64,000 bases of DNA, taken from positions 20,360,501 through 20,424,500 of the forward strand of contig NC_080568.1 of NCBI RefSeq assembly GCF_030253575.1. The letters are read 5' to 3'. Below, piece by piece: positions 32,420 to 43,400 of the stretch. The stretch comes from Rhododendron vialii (taxonomy: Eukaryota; Streptophyta; Magnoliopsida; Ericales; Ericaceae). Position 1 is the first letter of the stretch, and every line of letters begins with the position of its first letter. The notes under the pieces were generated by a model. It worked only from the letters and a program-made list of their open reading frames with translations, was not told the origin of the DNA and searched no databases. The position numbers were made by a program, and so were the translations under genes.

Positions 32420-33895
32420 ATGGCGCCATACTGCGCGTACGATCCTCTCCATCTCGTCCCCCAAATATCCGTCCCGTTACAACCGAACCAGCCCCTCGAC
32501 TCTCGCGGAGCGTTCGTCGTTCACGCTCGCTCGGCCGTCTACATATGGATCGGAGAAAACTGCGCCTCAGACATGACCGATTGCGCCAGGACCGCGGCTT
32601 CTCACGTGATCGCGTACCGTGTTGCCGAGGGACCCGTTGTGTTCGTCAAGCAGGGCGAAGAAACGCCTCAGTTCTGGCTTGTTTTCGAAACCGAACAAGA
32701 TCGTTTGCGAACCCCAGAGATCGCAAACGAGGGCGGATCGGTTGAAGGACGTCCAGTGGTTTCACTTCCAAAGGTTCCGAATGATATCATCTTCAGAGGT
32801 ATACTATCGAGACTCCCTGTCAGAAGCCTTTTACGTCTCATGTCAGTTTCCAAGTATTGGAAATCGATGATTGCTTCGGATCCTCACTTGGCTTTAGACC
32901 AGATGAATAGGTCTGTGAAGAGTACGTGTAGTTTCGATCGCCGAAGGATTCTTATTTGGGATTTGGATTCAGTTTTCTTGCAAGACAAGAAATGGGTTGG
33001 GAACAGTTTCTTCACCATACGAAAGATCACTTGTCCAGTTGAGGATTTCTCGTGTTATCTGATTGTGGCTGCGTGCGACGGCTTGGTTTGTTTGCGTAAA
33101 CGAAAGATGGACAATGTGATCTTGTTCTGGAACCCGTTAACGGGAGTGACCAAGAGAGTGTCAGAACCGCCCGTGCCGACAACGCCTCCGAATTTCAGTT
33201 ATGGCCTTGGTTATGATTCGTCCAGTGATGATTACAAGTTGGTTAGGATTTGTGCAGAGTTAAGTGATGCCGTGAATAAGGTGTTCCGGACGAAGGTTAG
33301 AGTGTACTCATTGAGACACAATTCTTGGAAGCAGGTTGAGGACTTCCCCGGTCAATTGCTTCGTCCAGGCGTACTTGGGGTGTTCTTTAATGGAGCTCTC
33401 TATTGGACCACATATGATACGCAGAGTGAAGATGAACCTTGGAAGGTCACCGCGTTTGATTTGGCGAAGGAGGAATTCAGTACCCTAGAAGTACATAGTG
33501 ACTTCAAGCCGAAATCCTCTTACATCGAAATACGGTTACTAGATGAAAAGCTCTGTTTGTATTATCCTCCTCCACATAGGGAGAGATGGGAGCGCGACAG
33601 GGGTGATAGAAGTAGTATTAACTTTTGGTTGATCAGTGAACATGACAATAGTGAGACATGGAGTGGATATGCAATCGACATACCATCTTGTAAGACGTTC
33701 ACTCCGTTGTGTATGCTGAAGAATGATGAAGAAGTCTCGTTGGCATATGGTGAAGGGAAAATAGGCGTTTACAATTTGGAGGATCATACATTAGTTAGGG
33801 ATTTACATATCCCTGGCATTCCTAAAGATTTCGAAGGAGTAACCTTTACGGAGAACCTCATTTCACCGGATACATATAATGGTCTGGTTCGTTGA
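32420..33895 (+). CDS. chimeric protein: MKP1-type gelsolin-like segment fused to F-box and F-box-associated domains
   Basis: One uninterrupted frame of 491 aa from the ATG at 32420, the first ATG in this frame (GAATCCATGGCG). Residues 2-90 (YDPLHLVPQ, LDSRGAFVVHARSAVYIWIG, GPVVFVKQGEETPQFW) match, from memory, the gelsolin-like region of plant MAP-kinase phosphatase MKP1. After a linker of about 25 residues come an F-box at 115-160 (LPKVPNDIIFRGILSRLPVR, LMSVSKYWKSMI) and an F-box-associated domain (DGLVCL 220-225, WNPLTG 237-242, YGLGYD 261-266, GALYW 325-329). F-box proteins recruit substrates to SCF ubiquitin ligases. No phosphatase domain is present. No stop, frameshift or intron breaks the junction. 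Family calls are firm; the function of the union is unknown. Confidence 0.85.
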   Translation: MAPYCAYDPLHLVPQISVPLQPNQPLDSRGAFVVHARSAVYIWIGENCASDMTDCARTAASHVIAYRVAEGPVVFVKQGEETPQFWLVFETEQDRLRTPEIANEGGSVEGRPVVSLPKVPNDIIFRGILSRLPVRSLLRLMSVSKYWKSMIASDPHLALDQMNRSVKSTCSFDRRRILIWDLDSVFLQDKKWVGNSFFTIRKITCPVEDFSCYLIVAACDGLVCLRKRKMDNVILFWNPLTGVTKRVSEPPVPTTPPNFSYGLGYDSSSDDYKLVRICAELSDAVNKVFRTKVRVYSLRHNSWKQVEDFPGQLLRPGVLGVFFNGALYWTTYDTQSEDEPWKVTAFDLAKEEFSTLEVHSDFKPKSSYIEIRLLDEKLCLYYPPPHRERWERDRGDRSSINFWLISEHDNSETWSGYAIDIPSCKTFTPLCMLKNDEEVSLAYGEGKIGVYNLEDHTLVRDLHIPGIPKDFEGVTFTENLISPDTYNGLVR

Positions 33896-34030
33896 TACAA
33901 ACTATTGGTGGAGTAGAAGGAAGAATCAGGGTAAAAATGGACTCACTTTGATTGATTCGGTTGTGTAGTTTGTTTTTTTGGTTTCCGTTTTGACGTCGTT
34001 TTATTTGGTGGTATATCGAGTTTTTTTGTT

Positions 34031-35791
34031 CTTGTTTCCTAGTATGCAGTTGTTGAGATCTAGAATCTCTATATAATGCTAATTAGAGCATTAACTTTGG
34101 TTGGTTATGGGATGAATTGGTTTTCTAAATTCTGTTTCCGTACCCTTACATGGCGAAGCTTGATTGAAACTATTCAAGACATTACGGTTGGTTGGAGAGG
34201 AAATGATCAATGCAAATATTTCTTGGGCAAATCGACAATTCCAATAGTCATGAGCAATCCTACGGATACAGACAAAAGGGTATAGATCCAAACACAAAAG
34301 TGTGTGAAATCGTCTGAATTTGGGACTTTGAAACATTAGACGGTTTCAGATATATTGGAGTTTGAATATGTGCATATTGGTATGTGTATGTAGTGTTTTT
34401 TGGTGAATCATTAGTTCTTTGGATTTTGAACACATATCACTCAGAAAAACTCCTTTGAGGGCAGTCATATCCTTGAGGGCGAGATGACACTGGTATCATA
34501 TTCATATCATACCTATGAATTTGTTTACAAGTAATTCCCTTTTATGCATGCTTTGGATTAGGACGATTCGGTTTCAACCATTTCTTCTGTTTCAGATTCT
34601 GAGATGACTAAAAATCTGTATTTTTTTTTTTATTGGAACTAAATTTGTAATTATTCACCAAATCAAAAATGATTCACAGATTTATTCTGGTTTTCCGATT
34701 TGTTACTCGTGCCTAATGACTTATACTTCAAAAAATCTCGTAGATAATCTCTTTTTGATCCAAAACAAACCACTTGAACCACTGATAGTGATAATTTCCG
34801 CCAAGCTTCATTTCTGTACAAAAGCAACTATAATTTCTGTAATCAACTACTAGTATATTTCTTGTTTCCTAGCACGCAGTTGATGATCTAGAATCTCTAA
34901 TGCTATTTAGAGCATTGACTTCTGCTGGTTACGGGATGAATTGGTTTTTGTAAATTCTGTTTTCCGTACCCTTACTTCGTGAATTTTTTTTTTTTTTTTG
35001 AAAATGTCAAATTCATTTCAGAGCCTGAAGGCAATACAGATTTCATCAAAAGGTACAAGAAAGAACTAAAACTACCAAGACTTCGACACAGGCACCCCCT
35101 GCAAGCAGGACCGGCAAAAAAATGTCTAGAGTAGGAACCAATCTAGGTCCAGGTAGTAGAGAATCCTAACGGACCCCCAGCTCAAACCCGCAGAAAACAA
35201 AGCACAACTGAAATCTGAAAAAGCAACAACAACTAAGAAACAACAAAAGAGAAAACAACTCTCTTGCCGGAGCGAACCAACAGTTGATTCACCCTTGGCG
35301 CCTTCGTGAAATTTGAATGCACCGATACAAGACATCACGGTTGGTTAGGGAGGAAATGAATGCAAATGGTTTTTGGGCAAATCGACAGTTGCAATAGTCA
35401 TGAGCAATCCTATGGACACAGACAAAAGGGTACAGATTCTGACACAAATGTATCCGAAATAGTCTGATGCATCTGAGCCTCACACGGCAAATATAGGACT
35501 TATACACATCAGACGGTTCTAGACACATTTGTGTCGGAATCTGTGCATTTTGGTACGTGTCCGTGGCATTTTTTTGGTGAATCATTAGCTGTTTGGACTT
35601 TGAACACATATTGCTGAACAAAAAAACTCCTTTGGGGCGATTATATGCTTGAGGGCGTGGAGGGTATGAGAAGCATATAGATGCAAATTAATTTGCTTAC
35701 AAGAACATCCATTTTGTGCGTGCTTTGGATTAGGACGATTCTCTTTCAGCCATTTCTTCTGTTTCAGATCCTGAGTTGACTAAATCTGTTA
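34031..35791. repeat. segmental duplication, two copies
   Basis: Copy A 34031-34621 and copy B 34861-35791 share CTTGTTTCCTAG, GGGATGAATTGG, GGGCAAATCGACA, GTCATGAGCAATCCTA, CTTTGGATTAGGACGATTC and CCATTTCTTCTGTTTCAGAT, in the same order. Copy B is longer because of a 318-bp insertion and small additions. No coding sequence is evident. It lies just beyond the 3' end of the fusion gene. Confidence 0.88.
34984..35301 (-). mobile_element. 5'-truncated LINE 3' end inserted in duplication copy B
   Basis: A 318-bp insertion flanked by CTTCGTGAA at 34975-34983 and 35302-35310. Sixteen T at 34984-34999 are the poly-A tail on the minus strand. On that strand the end reads GATGAAATCTGTATTGCC and then TTTGACATTTTC before the A-run. 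Copy A of the surrounding duplication has no insertion at the matching place (near 34152-34160). Confidence 0.85.
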
Positions 35792-36880
35792 ATGATGCGA
35801 GTAGTAGCTAGGTTTAAATCATTTGATAGTAATGCTAGAGGTTCTGAACTTGAACGAACTTACTTTGTTCACTGTAGCGCATGTTTCACCCATCCTTGTA
35901 CACACACAAACAGAAACTAAAACCCTAACAAATGGGGGGTTGCTGCTAACCATGTATTGCTGAGACTTGGTTTCATCTGTAAACCGAACGAACACAATAA
36001 TTTTCTTCCGTGCAAAAATATTCTAGAGACAGGCCGGACTTGTATTCCTAATACTAGAAGAAAAAGGATACTGGGATAGGGAAGTTTGCAAGTGGATTTC
36101 TGAATAGTTTCTCCTTTTCGTTGTAATCTAAATCAAGCTGTGAAAAATTACTCAATCAGGTTATCGAGAAGTCGGCTACCCTGTTTGTTCACCGGATTGC
36201 TAATTCGGTCCTCCAACAAGCAGCAGCCCAAATGAATGGGAGGCACTTGTGTAGAGGTGGAACACTTCTAGTGATTCCTTTTCATTCTTTCTCGTTGTTA
36301 GCTAGCCCAAAGTTGAGTTTCCCCAAACTTGAGTTTCGAATCTCCTTAACTCTCACCTTTTACACTTCTGATAAGAGCTGACTAGAATCGACAGTAGTCA
36401 ATGCGATCTGATAGTATTGGTAGAAAGAAAACACCGGCTCAGTACTCGTCGTCTAACTGGCCTGCCTTGTCGTACTTATCTTATCATACTTCAACACTTC
36501 TGGATTGGAATCCCCAAATCCGTATCCTGCTGACACTGCTTGCTTGGTGGAAAATGCTTCTTGAAATTGTTAACTTGTGCCAAAAGAAACTTTCCCTTTG
36601 ACGAGCATTTCCTGACAACCGTGCTGTTAAATGTGTCAATCACTTGATGGAAATGCAAGAAGGGTAGTTCAAAGGAAAAAAACTTACATGGGCGTGCGCA
36701 AGATATAGGTGAAAATTTATTTGGACATTTGTATTCAGAGGAATAATTAGATAGGGATGACAATTTACCCTGCTCCATCCACGTCCAATCCCCGCCCCAA
36801 TTGCAGATAGTGTTTTTTTCATTGAAAAGCCCAAAAATAAGTTGCAGAAAAAATATTTGAAAACCGGAAACGGAGTTCAG
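35792..36880. other. intergenic, nothing recognised
   Basis: No gene or clean element seen. Around 36750-36800 the words GGATGACAATTTACCCTGC and CAATCCCCGCCCCAATT resemble a decayed plant MITE. Confidence 0.45.
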
Positions 36881-37040
36881 ATATGGGGCAGAGAAATCCA
36901 TTCCCCATTTTGTACGGGGACGAGGGAGTGAGGAATGATAGCTAATACTGGATGAACAAGATATGGGGCAGAGAAATCCATTCCCCATTTTGTACGGGGA
37001 CGAGGGAGTGAGGAACGATAGCTAATACTGGATGAACAAA
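36881..37040. repeat. near-perfect 80-bp tandem duplication
   Basis: Units 36881-36960 and 36961-37040 begin ATATGGGGCAGAGAAATCC and end CTGGATGAACAA. I find one difference within the unit (GGAATGATAG against GGAACGATAG). The duplication is recent. Confidence 0.95.
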
Positions 37041-37470
37041 ACCGCCGCATTGCCATCCCATTATTAGAGCACAATCAGTCGTTTTTCTACCTCATTAATT
37101 TGTTTAGCTTTTGCAACATTGAACAAGTAGGTTTTGCTTTATTTGAGCATAATTGCAGAACATAGTTTCGTTTTGTAAACAATCTCGATATGTTGTTCAG
37201 CACAACTAGGTGAAGTTCACTTCTTTTACTAGCAAATTTTGAAAATGGCAGATCAGTTCTGTTTTCATCCATCCCATAATTCCATTTGCAAAGTCTGCTT
37301 ATGCTAGAACCACTCCACAAACAAATGAGGCATTCATAATCTAAACTTCCAAAACGCTACTTCTATTTAAGAGGTCAAGCTTTCCGAAATCAGCTCAAAA
37401 GTTGCATACATTACACAAAGGGGTCTTTTTAGTTCCCTTATGAACAATGACCCTCATAGGGGCTGTCAAT
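37041..37470 (-). other. 3' flank of coilin
   Basis: Probable 3' UTR and downstream sequence of coilin on the minus strand. Nothing else recognised. Confidence 0.5.
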
Positions 37471-40400
37471 TTACATAGCATTCCGAGCTCTTAGAAGAGC
37501 CAATGATGGGGCAAGTGCACTATTTCTCGAGGCTCTACTTGTAGACGGCCTTGAACCAGAGTTCTCGTTACTCCGACTATTCACATGAATCACCTGTGCT
37601 TTCTTGGCGCTTTGGGCTTGTACGTGTTTATCCCACACACTCACCTCATTTTCTGCAGAAAAAACCAGAAATTCATGCAGGAAGCCAAAAACACAAACAT
37701 AGATCTCAAGACACTCCACCCCATGAAAACCTAACCCAAACTAGTGAAGCCAATAGATACTTGCCTAAAAGAAAAAGATTTCGAGTTTTGGTAAAACTAT
37801 AAGCAGAGATTGAGAGAGAAGCAAGGATTTGGGGTTTGTAGATGATAGATATAGAAGAAAGAGGACCGAAAAGGGTTGCTTGGGTTCAAGGAGGAATCAA
37901 TGTAAGCAGTAAAATTTGGGATTATGAAACAACCAATCAAAATGTGTAACACAAGTACAACAACATGTTAGTTCACTTTGATGAATGCTAGTCTTAGCAG
38001 GACGGATAGATAATGTTTGATAGACCTCTTCCCAACTAAGACGACAAAATTGATGAAAGAGAAGAAGAATGGACAACCCAAATTGAAGTAGATTCATTTC
38101 AAGGCGCAATATTAGATTAGATATACTTTCTTTCTGTTTCTCTTTCCATCAGTTGGTTTCGATTTGCCGATAGACTTTCCACCCAATGAAAACCAAACCT
38201 ATAATAGTGAAGCCAACAATGATGCTTACCTTCGATGGGGGCATGGGTTTGCTTATAGTTATTGCTTGGACCCGCACTCCATGTGGTAGCTTCATTGACG
38301 ATGGGAGCCTTCTTAGTCCAACCGGAAGATGCTTTTGGAGGATCTGAGTTGACATTGTTCATAACCCGGACATCTATAAGTGACATAAAACTTATCTGCA
38401 GAGGAAACATGATTTTCAGTAAATTAAAAAAGATGAAGCAGCTTGTGATTTGAAGTTGATTGACTTGGCAGTGGAGCAGATAAAAACAAACTTGCCCATC
38501 ACTCCAATTCCATAGTTATATTAATAATCAGACGTGACATATATAATTACACACCGAAAAACATGATTTTGTACTAGTAATTTTGGTGTGGCACTAACAA
38601 TTTTTGGTGTGGTGTTACAAAAATTTGGTGCAGCATTAGTAAGTTTGGATTGTCATTGATAAGCTTAATATTGGTGAGTCGGTAATAATTTTTTATGTGA
38701 TCATAGTGAATTTAGTGTGGGGTGGTAGATTGTGGTATTTATGAATTAACTTATTCAGTAATAGTGTGGCCCAGTGGATCATTCAACACACCCATTTAGC
38801 ACTCATTGCATACATGTGGAATTCAATTAGAACCCACTATGAGCCATCTCGTAAGTGGACGCGTTTGAGTGAATTTAAAGTGGGTGGCATTGGGTGGGGT
38901 CATATGTTTGGGTCAAAATTGACACCCCTACCTTACGATTCCATGAATAAGTTCTCTCAAAATCCGTTTGGATCATGGACTTTTGAAGGGCTTTGTGGAA
39001 GAAAACAAAGTAAAAGAAAAGACAACAAAACAGTAAAGTGAAGCAGCTAAAATTATTTTCTTTTCCTATCATGTTCCTTTCCCGTGGTAAATTCCTCTAC
39101 AAATCCATGATCCAAATGCATCCTAAAAGAGAAAGAGGAAGAATTCATCATCTACAGCTTGAGTACCTCTAAAGATCCATCTTGACCATAAGGAGAGTAA
39201 TCTTCTAGTTGTTCATATCCATCTTCATCTTGCTGATTCTCGAGAATAACTGGATATCCTGCTAATGGTGTAAGTAGAATTCTTTTGGACTTTGGATCGC
39301 ACCATGCTGTTTTGCCAACCTAAAGAAATCAATGTAAAAAAATAAAACATGGTATATTTTCCGAAGAAAAGTTATGTAGGCAATACAAGTTATTAGCATC
39401 ATACTCGAAAAGTTGAAAGCTTAGGGCTCCAAGATGATGATAACTCCACTAGGCGATATGCAATTACTTCACCTTCCTACAAAATAAAAGAAAAATAATA
39501 GTGTTATCAGTTATGTGGAAGCTAGTTAATAATATGTCAACAGGGGAATTGTAATTCACTCGGACCATCAAACCAGACTTACAAAACTAATTGCAGTTAA
39601 TCATAGTCTTTGGCCCCTCAAAGGATTTGATAAAGGGTAAACTACAGTTAAACCCCTCTAACTAAGCTTCACGTGCACTTTGCCCCCTCTAACTTTTTGT
39701 TTTGACACTCAACCCCCTCTAACTAACTGAAATTCAAACGGTCATAACTTCTTCGTCTGAAATCGAAAACATGCAAATTGTATATCGATTTCGAGGTCTC
39801 GAAGTCAGCTTTCTAATGACACCAAAATCATATCACGATTCAAAGCACACAGAAAGTTATGATCAAAACGGTCTTTCTGTCTACCAGCCCTTACTCTTTT
39901 GATCATAACTTTCTGTGTGCTTTGAATCGTGATGTGATTTTGGTGTCATTAGAAAGCTGACTTCAAGACCTCGAAATTGATATATAATTTGCATGTTTTC
40001 GATTTCGGATGAAGAAGTTATGACCGTTTGAAGTTATGACCATTTGAATTTCAGTTAGTTAGAGGGGGTTGAGTGCCAAAAAAAGAAGTTAGAGGCAGCA
40101 AAGTGCACGCGAGGCTTAGTTAGAGGGGGTTAACTATAGTTTACCCTTTGATAAATGAAGCCCATCCTTACATTGCTTAAGCTTGTGTTGGGATCAAGGA
40201 TTCGTGGAGGGAAAAAATGCATAAGAGATGATAAAAAGTTTTTTTGGTTCCCCACAACTTTCCTTACCCTTGGTAAATACCTCCACATATTCTTCGTTCA
40301 AACAAAGCCAAAAAGAACAATCAAGGAACCAAGCAAGCAGATATCACATAGTGCACATATCTACTTACATATGCAAATATGAACCTACCATAGGCAACCT

Positions 40401-43400
40401 ATTAAGGGGTGCAAGTTCATCAAAGTCGACGGGAGCATTTGGAGGTTCCCCTTTATCAGTAGTCATCATTTGAAAATGTTCTTTGTTGGAGGCTTTGTCA
40501 TCGTGTCTTCCGCTCGATGCAAAATTTTCTCTGCCCCATTTTGTACCTCTTCTCTTGCTGGTGATCCTGTTCCCTTGGAGAGTTTCCTGAAGCATGATGT
40601 GTAAAGAACATGTTTACCCAAAAAATCCAAGGAAACAAGAAACAAGACCATAATATTTTAAAGATGCATGATCAAACAAACAAACCGATGTAAAACAGCC
40701 TTCATGGCTCTGATAGTGGTTTAAATGGTAGTTGATGAAACGTGTCAGTAAATCCAAACAAGTAGTGATGAAAATCATCAGTCGAAAAATGAGAAAATGT
40801 TAGCTCTCCTTCCGTCAAGGCTGGCGCATAAGAGATACACCACCCTTAGCTCATCTTTTGTCTCCTCAGGACAACAAAAGAAAAGGCAGTGTTAATTGAG
40901 TCTGGAAACAAACAATAACAGATGGGCCTGAAACTGTTACACCACCCTTAGCTCATCTTTTGTATCCCCCGGACAACAAAAGAAAAGGCAACGCTAATTG
41001 AGTCTGGAGACGAACAATAACAGATGGGCCTGAAACTGTTAACATAGCCTTGCCCTTTTTCCGTCCATTCCTTACTCTCCCTAATCTGATCCACGTCTTC
41101 CACATGTAGATCAGAAATAGAGAGGGGAATAGGCACTCTATACAACCCAACATTTTTTGTTCTTGGGTTGGATACTGATGCATTTCTCCGCGAGATATAT
41201 ATTATGAATTCCATAGGCATTACGTTACTTACAACAATAAGGTGCAAGCATAAAACTCGTTGGCTGACGAGTTGGGAAACTAACTAAATCTCCTGTCTTA
41301 ATCTTTGCACAACTGCTTGGTGGAGGAATTGCTTGCAACACACTAACAGAAGCTATGTAGCATGGACACGGATACAGACACAGGACATGGCAATTTTAAA
41401 AAAATGGGGATACGGACATGGCTGGGGACACGCCACGTGTATAAATAAATAAATAATAAATATATGTACATGTATAAAAATAAATATTATGAACCATTGT
41501 ATATGAATAATTTCACAAATTGTATAAATTTTTTTCAAAGGCATAATTACAGTTTAACCCAAATGTTTGGAATAATTTCATATCAACCCCCAAAATTTTT
41601 AAAAATATTACATTTTGACCCCTAGCCGTGTCCCCGACATGTCCCCAGCCGTGTCCCCTATCAAAAAATAATAAAAATTATTGGACATGCCTCGTGGCGT
41701 GTCCAATATGTGTCCCCGCGTGTCCCGTGTCCAATACGTGGACACGGCGCCCTTTTGGAGTGTCAGTGCTACATAGAACAGAAGTAAACTTGTCGTGCTC
41801 ATAATGAACCAAGTCCTCTTAAGTGAATAAAATTATTTGAAGCATACAGTTTGCAGAAACGGGGAGGAAAATAACAAAAAAAAACACTACCCATCTTATT
41901 TAAGGAAATATGCTATATAGCTAAAACCTATTCAAGTCATTCTCACACGCTGAATCAGAAACATTAACAAGGAGATAAGTGTGAGTTACATGAATGGTCA
42001 TTGGAATACTTCTTCCAAATTGAATAGATATGAAGATAGAGTGCAAGCTATCACTTAAAAAATGAGCACTCTGAAAGACAATCACAACCACGATTCAGAA
42101 AGAAAAAACTGGAATTCATTAAAGCAATAAAATTCAGGTGAACAGGATACGAAACTAATAGCACAAGAAAAGAAAGCAAACACTAGCATACCACGGATAC
42201 TAGGCTTTGCTGGGCAGGCTGGCCTGCATCTGACAAAATAATATTGACGTATTATAAATCGGCATAATATGGTCCACTTGAAGTAATACAATTGAGAAGC
42301 GGATAAGTACCATCAAGAAAATCAGATTCAAGTGAATTGAGTACCAAAAAGAACTGTAAACGAAATACTAGATAGAATGTCCACAAAGGTCAGGAGAAAC
42401 TTGAGCAATTCAAATCTCACGTTGAAAATCAATTAACGTGTAATTGTCTGTTACCATACAGATGAAATGTGGTAGCAGCAACTTACAGAGATCATTGCTA
42501 TGGGAGAAATGCCTCATATGGTTTGTCATCAACAGACCAAGGTAGAGTGAAGGACAGAACGTAGGCATTTCCTAAATAAAACAACAAAATCCAACAAGTT
42601 CCAGAAGCATATTCACCTCCTACCAGAACAACAAAGAAGAAGACGGATTGGAATGTACTGCATGGTTCTTTTAGTAGATCAACCATATACTAGCGAATAA
42701 GATTTCTCAGGACTTATGTGTGTGTGTCTATATATATATATAGGTGTGTGTGTGTGCGCTCACAAATATAGGACCGTAAATGGTCCAAGCTCAAATAATC
42801 AAAGCAAAATTTTCAGTTTGTCTAGGGTTGAGATTCTTTTAGAACAGATATTCCTTGCTCCCAAATTGTCTCATCAACCAGATCTTCTACATCAATCCAA
42901 ACACATTTAAACGGAATCTTGGGGCACAGAAAAAGTGATGTATGTGTGCGAAAAGGGGGAGGGCAGGCAGGGGTGTATTTGTGGATAGAAGGGGCCTCAC
43001 TCTTACCCAGAGGCTCAAAGCGAATGTATCCTGGCCTAGTAATGAGGGGAACAGTCTCATCATCTGCAGCAATCTCACCACCTGCTTCACCGTTTTGTTG
43101 CAACCGATCAAGCTGCAAGTTTGAGGCCACAAGTAGTGAAAAGACATCTTTTTCATTGAGAAAGGAGGGGGAAGGATACATTCAAAGGATGAAACTTTAT
43201 CAACAAACGGATCGCAAAGTCCTCAGGAAAAAAAGTACCTCTTTCTTTTCAGCTTTTAGTTCCTTCAGCCATCGCCTTCTGGCATATTGCCGCCGAGAAC
43301 TTCTACTAGGGACCTGACATCAAATATCAGGTAAGCATAAGTTAAACCTCAAGGTTTATATTTGTAAAGTACCAGCTCAGTGAGTTCAAATGCATAATTA

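Noticed and set aside
32305..32745. 146-codon plus-strand frame overlapping the fusion gene
   Set aside because: Arg-rich shadow in another frame; the fusion-gene frame shows recognised domains.
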